From NCBI GenBank assembly GCA_965227255.1, contig CBDDFS010000003.1, positions 62,001 through 126,000 on the forward strand: a stretch of 64,000 nucleotides of DNA. The letters run 5' to 3'. The stretch comes from CBDDFS01 sp965227255. Its GTDB lineage: Bacteria; Bacteroidota; Bacteroidia; Flavobacteriales_E; Vicingaceae. Positions 63,999 through 64,000 of the stretch are shown piece after piece. The notes under the pieces were generated by a model. It saw only the letters and a list, made by a program, of their open reading frames with translations. It had not been told where the DNA came from and made no database searches. The first letter of the stretch is position 1. Each line of letters starts with the position of its first letter. The translations under genes were made by a program, and so were the position numbers.

Positions 63999-64000
63999 CA

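Overview
The window is chromosomal DNA of a member of the Bacteroidota carrying an integrated siphovirus-type prophage. Evidence for the host group: promoters of the TAnnTTTG class, few Shine-Dalgarno sites, a type IX secretion C-terminal sorting domain (17479-19116), an exosortase-N-type sorting locus (3217-7641), a TPR/LuxR-type HTH regulator typical of the phylum, and secreted proteins with Bacteroidota-style signal peptides. I cannot name the genus.

Host left arm (1-19872): the 3' end of dnaE, trxA, a DUF58 protein, an S1/P1 nuclease, a three-gene exosortase N cassette (membrane partner, VIT-domain substrate with a C-terminal sorting signal, exosortase), two secreted proteins including one with a TonB C-terminal domain, an FKBP isomerase, a permease plus homocysteine S-methyltransferase pair, a TPR-HTH regulator, a pappalysin-like metalloprotease, a DEAD-box helicase and a T9SS cargo protein. 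Host right arm (59413-64000): tRNA-Asp, an outer-membrane-like protein and lipoprotein pair, a TPR-caspase protein, a DUF1801/YdeI-like protein and a DinB-like protein.

Prophage (about 19873-59424, roughly 39.5 kb): it sits in the 3' end of tRNA-Asp(GUC). The tRNA is intact at the integrase end, and 13-16 bp of its 3' end are duplicated at the far end. Order: a minus-strand cassette of two membrane proteins and a small protein beside attL; repressor and divergent early regulator around a double operator; an early operon (DUF4406 protein, DNA adenine methyltransferase, primase-SF3 helicase, many small genes, a YopX protein); a GT-A-like protein; a structured noncoding RNA; a roughly 780-bp noncoding region; then the late genes (fibre-like protein, S49 protease with scaffold, capsid, tail tube-like protein, two sugar-transferase-like genes, terminases, portal, connector, lysis genes, tail completion, tape measure, tail tip), a lipoprotein and the integrase.

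Main points beyond routine annotation: (1) five promoter-like sites share TTGTCCTTT (or a close variant) exactly 37 bp end to end with a TTTG -7 element; three place the start codon 6-9 bp after the TTTG, which implies leaderless late mRNAs. (2) One of these promoters drives a ~160-nt structured RNA ending in a strong terminator. (3) Nine to eleven single-base frameshifts are concentrated in the scaffold, spanin-like, tail-tip and lipoprotein genes, while host genes and large phage genes are intact. (4) GATC and GGATCC are visibly dense in the phage, which encodes its own Dam-type enzyme. (5) Two GT-A-like paralogues and a Stealth-like transferase are embedded in the virion program, plus a 25-codon fragment of one of them. 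(6) The phage replaces the tRNA terminator that integration displaced.
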